Source: Auanema rhodensis (Eukaryota > Nematoda > Chromadorea > Rhabditida > Rhabditidae). Taken from it: a stretch of 64,000 nucleotides of DNA. The first letter of the stretch is position 1, and each line of letters opens with the position of its first letter. The translations under genes were made by a program, and so were the position numbers. Below, in pieces: positions 61,710-64,000 of the stretch. The notes below the pieces were generated by a model that saw only the letters and a program-made list of their open reading frames with translations, did not search any database and was not told the origin of the DNA. Location of the stretch: assembly GCA_964057225.1 (NCBI GenBank), contig OZ059897.1, forward strand, positions 18,600,001 to 18,664,000, written 5' to 3'.

Positions 61710-64000
61710 GTAGATGTTTTTAGATTCCATTTTTCAAGGCAAAGACGATGGACAATGTTATTCAACGAAAAAATTAATTCTTCAGGGTGAAAATCGAGGA
61801 TATAAGTGTGAACTTATATCAGTTGATATCTCGGTGCATTTTTAAGCTAGCGCAAATCTGATAACACAGATCGACGCAGCTTAAAAATCCGCATCGAATG
61901 CACTATACTACATTGAGAAACGCTTGATACAAAAATTAGTTATGATCGTTTGAAAAATGATGCATTAGTGTATGTTGAGTTTCCATGTACACTCAACATT
62001 GCTTCCAAAAACATTTTGACAAAAATTTTTTCGAAAAATTTCAAAATAATTTAGCAAAAAGTAGATGTTTTTAGATTCCATTTTTTAAGGCAAAGACGAT
62101 GGACAATGTTATTCAACGAAAAAATTAATTCTTCAGGGTGAAAATTGAGGATATAAGTGTGAACTTATATCAGTTGATATCTCGGTGCATTTTTAAGCTA
62201 GCGCAAATCTGATAACACAGATCGACGCAGCTTAAAAATCCGCATCGAATGCACTATACTACATCGAGAAACGCTTGATACAAAAATTAGTTATGATCGT
62301 TTGAAAAATGATGCATTAGTGTATGTTGAGTTTCCATGTACACTCAACATTGCTTCCAAAAACATTTTGACAAAAATTTTTTCGAAAAATTTCAAAATAA
62401 TTTAGCAAAAAGTAGATGTTTTTAGATTCCATTTTTCAAGGCAAAGACGATGGACAATGTTATTCAACGAAAAAATTAATTCTTCAGGGTGAAAATTGAG
62501 GATATAAGTGTGAACTTATATCAGTTGATATCTCGGTGCATTTTTAAGCTAGCGCAAATCTGATAACACAGATCGACGCAGCTTAAAAATCCGCATCGAA
62601 TGCACTATACTACATTGAGAAACGCTTGATACAAAAATTAGTTATGATCGTTTGAAAAATGATGCATTAGTGTATGTTGAGTTTCCATGTACACTCAACA
62701 TTGCTTCCAAAAACATTTTGACAAAAATTTTTTCGAAAAATTTCAAAATAGTTTAGCAAAAAGTAGATGTTTTTAGATTCCATTTTTCAAGGCAAAGACG
62801 ATGGACAATGTTATTCAACGAAAAAATTAATTCTTCAGGGTGAAAATCGAGGATATAAGTGTGAACTTATATCAGTTGATATCTCGGTGCATTTTTAAGC
62901 TAGCGCAAATCTGATAACACAGATCGACGCAGCTTAAAAATCCGCATCGAATGCACTATACTACATTGAGAAACGCTTGATACAAAAATTAGTTATGATC
63001 GTTTGAAAAATGATGCATTAGTGTATGTTGAGTTTCCATGTACACTCAACATTGCTTCCAAAAACATTTTGACAAAAATTTTTTCGAAAAATTTCAAAAT
63101 AATTTAGCAAAAAGTAGATGTTTTTAGATTCCATTTTTTAAGGCAAAGACGATGGACAATGTTATTCAACGAAAAAATTAATTCTTCAGGGTGAAAATTG
63201 AGGATATAAGTGTGAACTTATATCAGTTGATATCTCGGTGCATTTTTAAGCTAGCGCAAATCTGATAACACAGATCGACGCAGCTTATAAATCCGCATCG
63301 AATGCACTATACTACATCGAGAAACGCTTGATACAAAAATTAGTTATGATCGTTTGAAAAATGATGCATTAGTGTATGTTGAGTTTCCATGTACACTCAA
63401 CATTGCTTCCAAAAACATTTTGACAAAAATTTTTTCGAAAAATTTCAAAATAATTTAGCAAAAAGTAGATGTTTTTAGATTCCATTTTTCAAGGCAAAGA
63501 CGATGGACAATGTTATTCAACGAAAAAATTAATTCTTCAGGGTGAAAATTGAGGATATAAGTGTGAACTTATATCAGTTGATATCTCGGTGCATTTTTAA
63601 GCTAGCGCAAATCTGATAACACAGATCGACGCAGCTTAAAAATCCGCATCGAATGCACTATACTACATTGAGAAACGCTTGATACAAAAATTAGTTATGA
63701 TCGTTTGAAAAATGATGCATTAGTGTATGTTGAGTTTCCATGTACACTCAACATTGCTTCCAAAAACATTTTGACAAAAATTTTTTTGGAAAAATTTCAA
63801 AATAGTTTAGCAAAAAGTAGATGTTTTTAGATTCCATTTTTCAAGGCAAAGACGATGGACAATGTTATTCAACGAAAAAATTAATTCTTCAGGGTGAAAA
63901 TCGAGGATATAAGTGTGAACTTATATCAGTTGATATCTCGGTGCATTTTTAAGCTAGCGCAAATCTGATAACACAGATCGACGCAGTTTAAAAATCCGCA

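Larger units (their letters stand above)
45819..64000 (+). repeat. Satellite array, right part, continuation of the same 351-bp satellite
   Basis: After the retrotransposon the interrupted monomer resumes with TTAGTGTATG, and full copies start at 45915, 46266, 46617 and onwards. Removing the element plus one 5-bp duplication (8708 bases) restores the 351-base phase exactly, so both parts were one array before insertion. The period holds to 63465. The next start is at 63817 because of one extra base. The array runs off the window end inside copy 52 of this part. Typical right-part variants are TTTTCAGGG, CATTTTCAAGC, GCGTAAATC and CTGAAAACAC. No gene is seen here. Confidence 0.99.

Noticed and set aside
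1-64000. Assembly artefact as the explanation of the regular array
   Set aside because: Variant monomers in consistent local orders and a clean retrotransposon insertion with target duplication argue for a real array. Collapse or expansion of copy number still cannot be excluded without reads.

Overview
The window is eukaryotic, most likely from an arthropod and probably an insect. There are no bacterial-type genes. It holds a long, very regular satellite DNA array interrupted by one LTR retrotransposon of the BEL/Pao superfamily. That superfamily (DUF1759-type Gag, Peptidase_A17/RNase H/integrase/DUF5641-type Pol, tRNA-Gly primer) is common in insects. The species cannot be read from the sequence.

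Layout. Positions 1-37115 are a head-to-tail satellite with a 351-bp monomer (about 105.7 copies, starts at 1+351n). Positions 37116-45818 are the retrotransposon, flanked by the 5-bp target duplication TTAGT. Positions 45819-64000 are the same satellite resuming in the same orientation and phase (next monomer start 45915). The period stays exactly 351 until a single 1-bp insertion near 63781. Monomers differ at a small set of recurring positions, and combinations of these variants form local higher-order repeats: 2-mer tandems at 4.2-7.0 kb, a duplicated 6-mer block at 8.8-13.7 kb, a recurring ordered pair from 15.4 to 35.8 kb, and a recurring triad from 36.5 to 61 kb that straddles the retrotransposon. 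Each monomer carries two perfect 9-bp stem inverted repeats and one longer imperfect hairpin.

The retrotransposon has two 231-bp LTRs that are identical by eye, so it inserted recently. In direct orientation it carries an intact-looking gag, then a pol in the -1 frame (slippery AAATTTT in the overlap), a polypurine tract and the 3' LTR. Its pol is defective in several ways: a DSC protease triad, an RT with the motif A region missing and YVDN instead of YVDD, and an in-frame TAG before the integrase. The element was therefore probably mobilised in trans.

The most unusual part lies between the 5' LTR and gag. Where a simple 12-18 nt primer binding site is expected, there is a 42-nt perfect complement of a tRNA-Gly(GCC) 3' half, from the CCA end exactly to the first anticodon base. 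It is followed by about 2.39 kb of pol (RNase H to integrase) from a different, related BEL/Pao family in inverted orientation. A second, ordinary 12-nt tRNA-Gly PBS then precedes gag. Both ends of the inverted filler fall where reverse-transcription intermediates would end: the anticodon-loop end of a cleaved tRNA primer, and the CCA end of the minus strand. I infer a failed plus-strand transfer that captured a co-packaged foreign template, possibly from the helper family.
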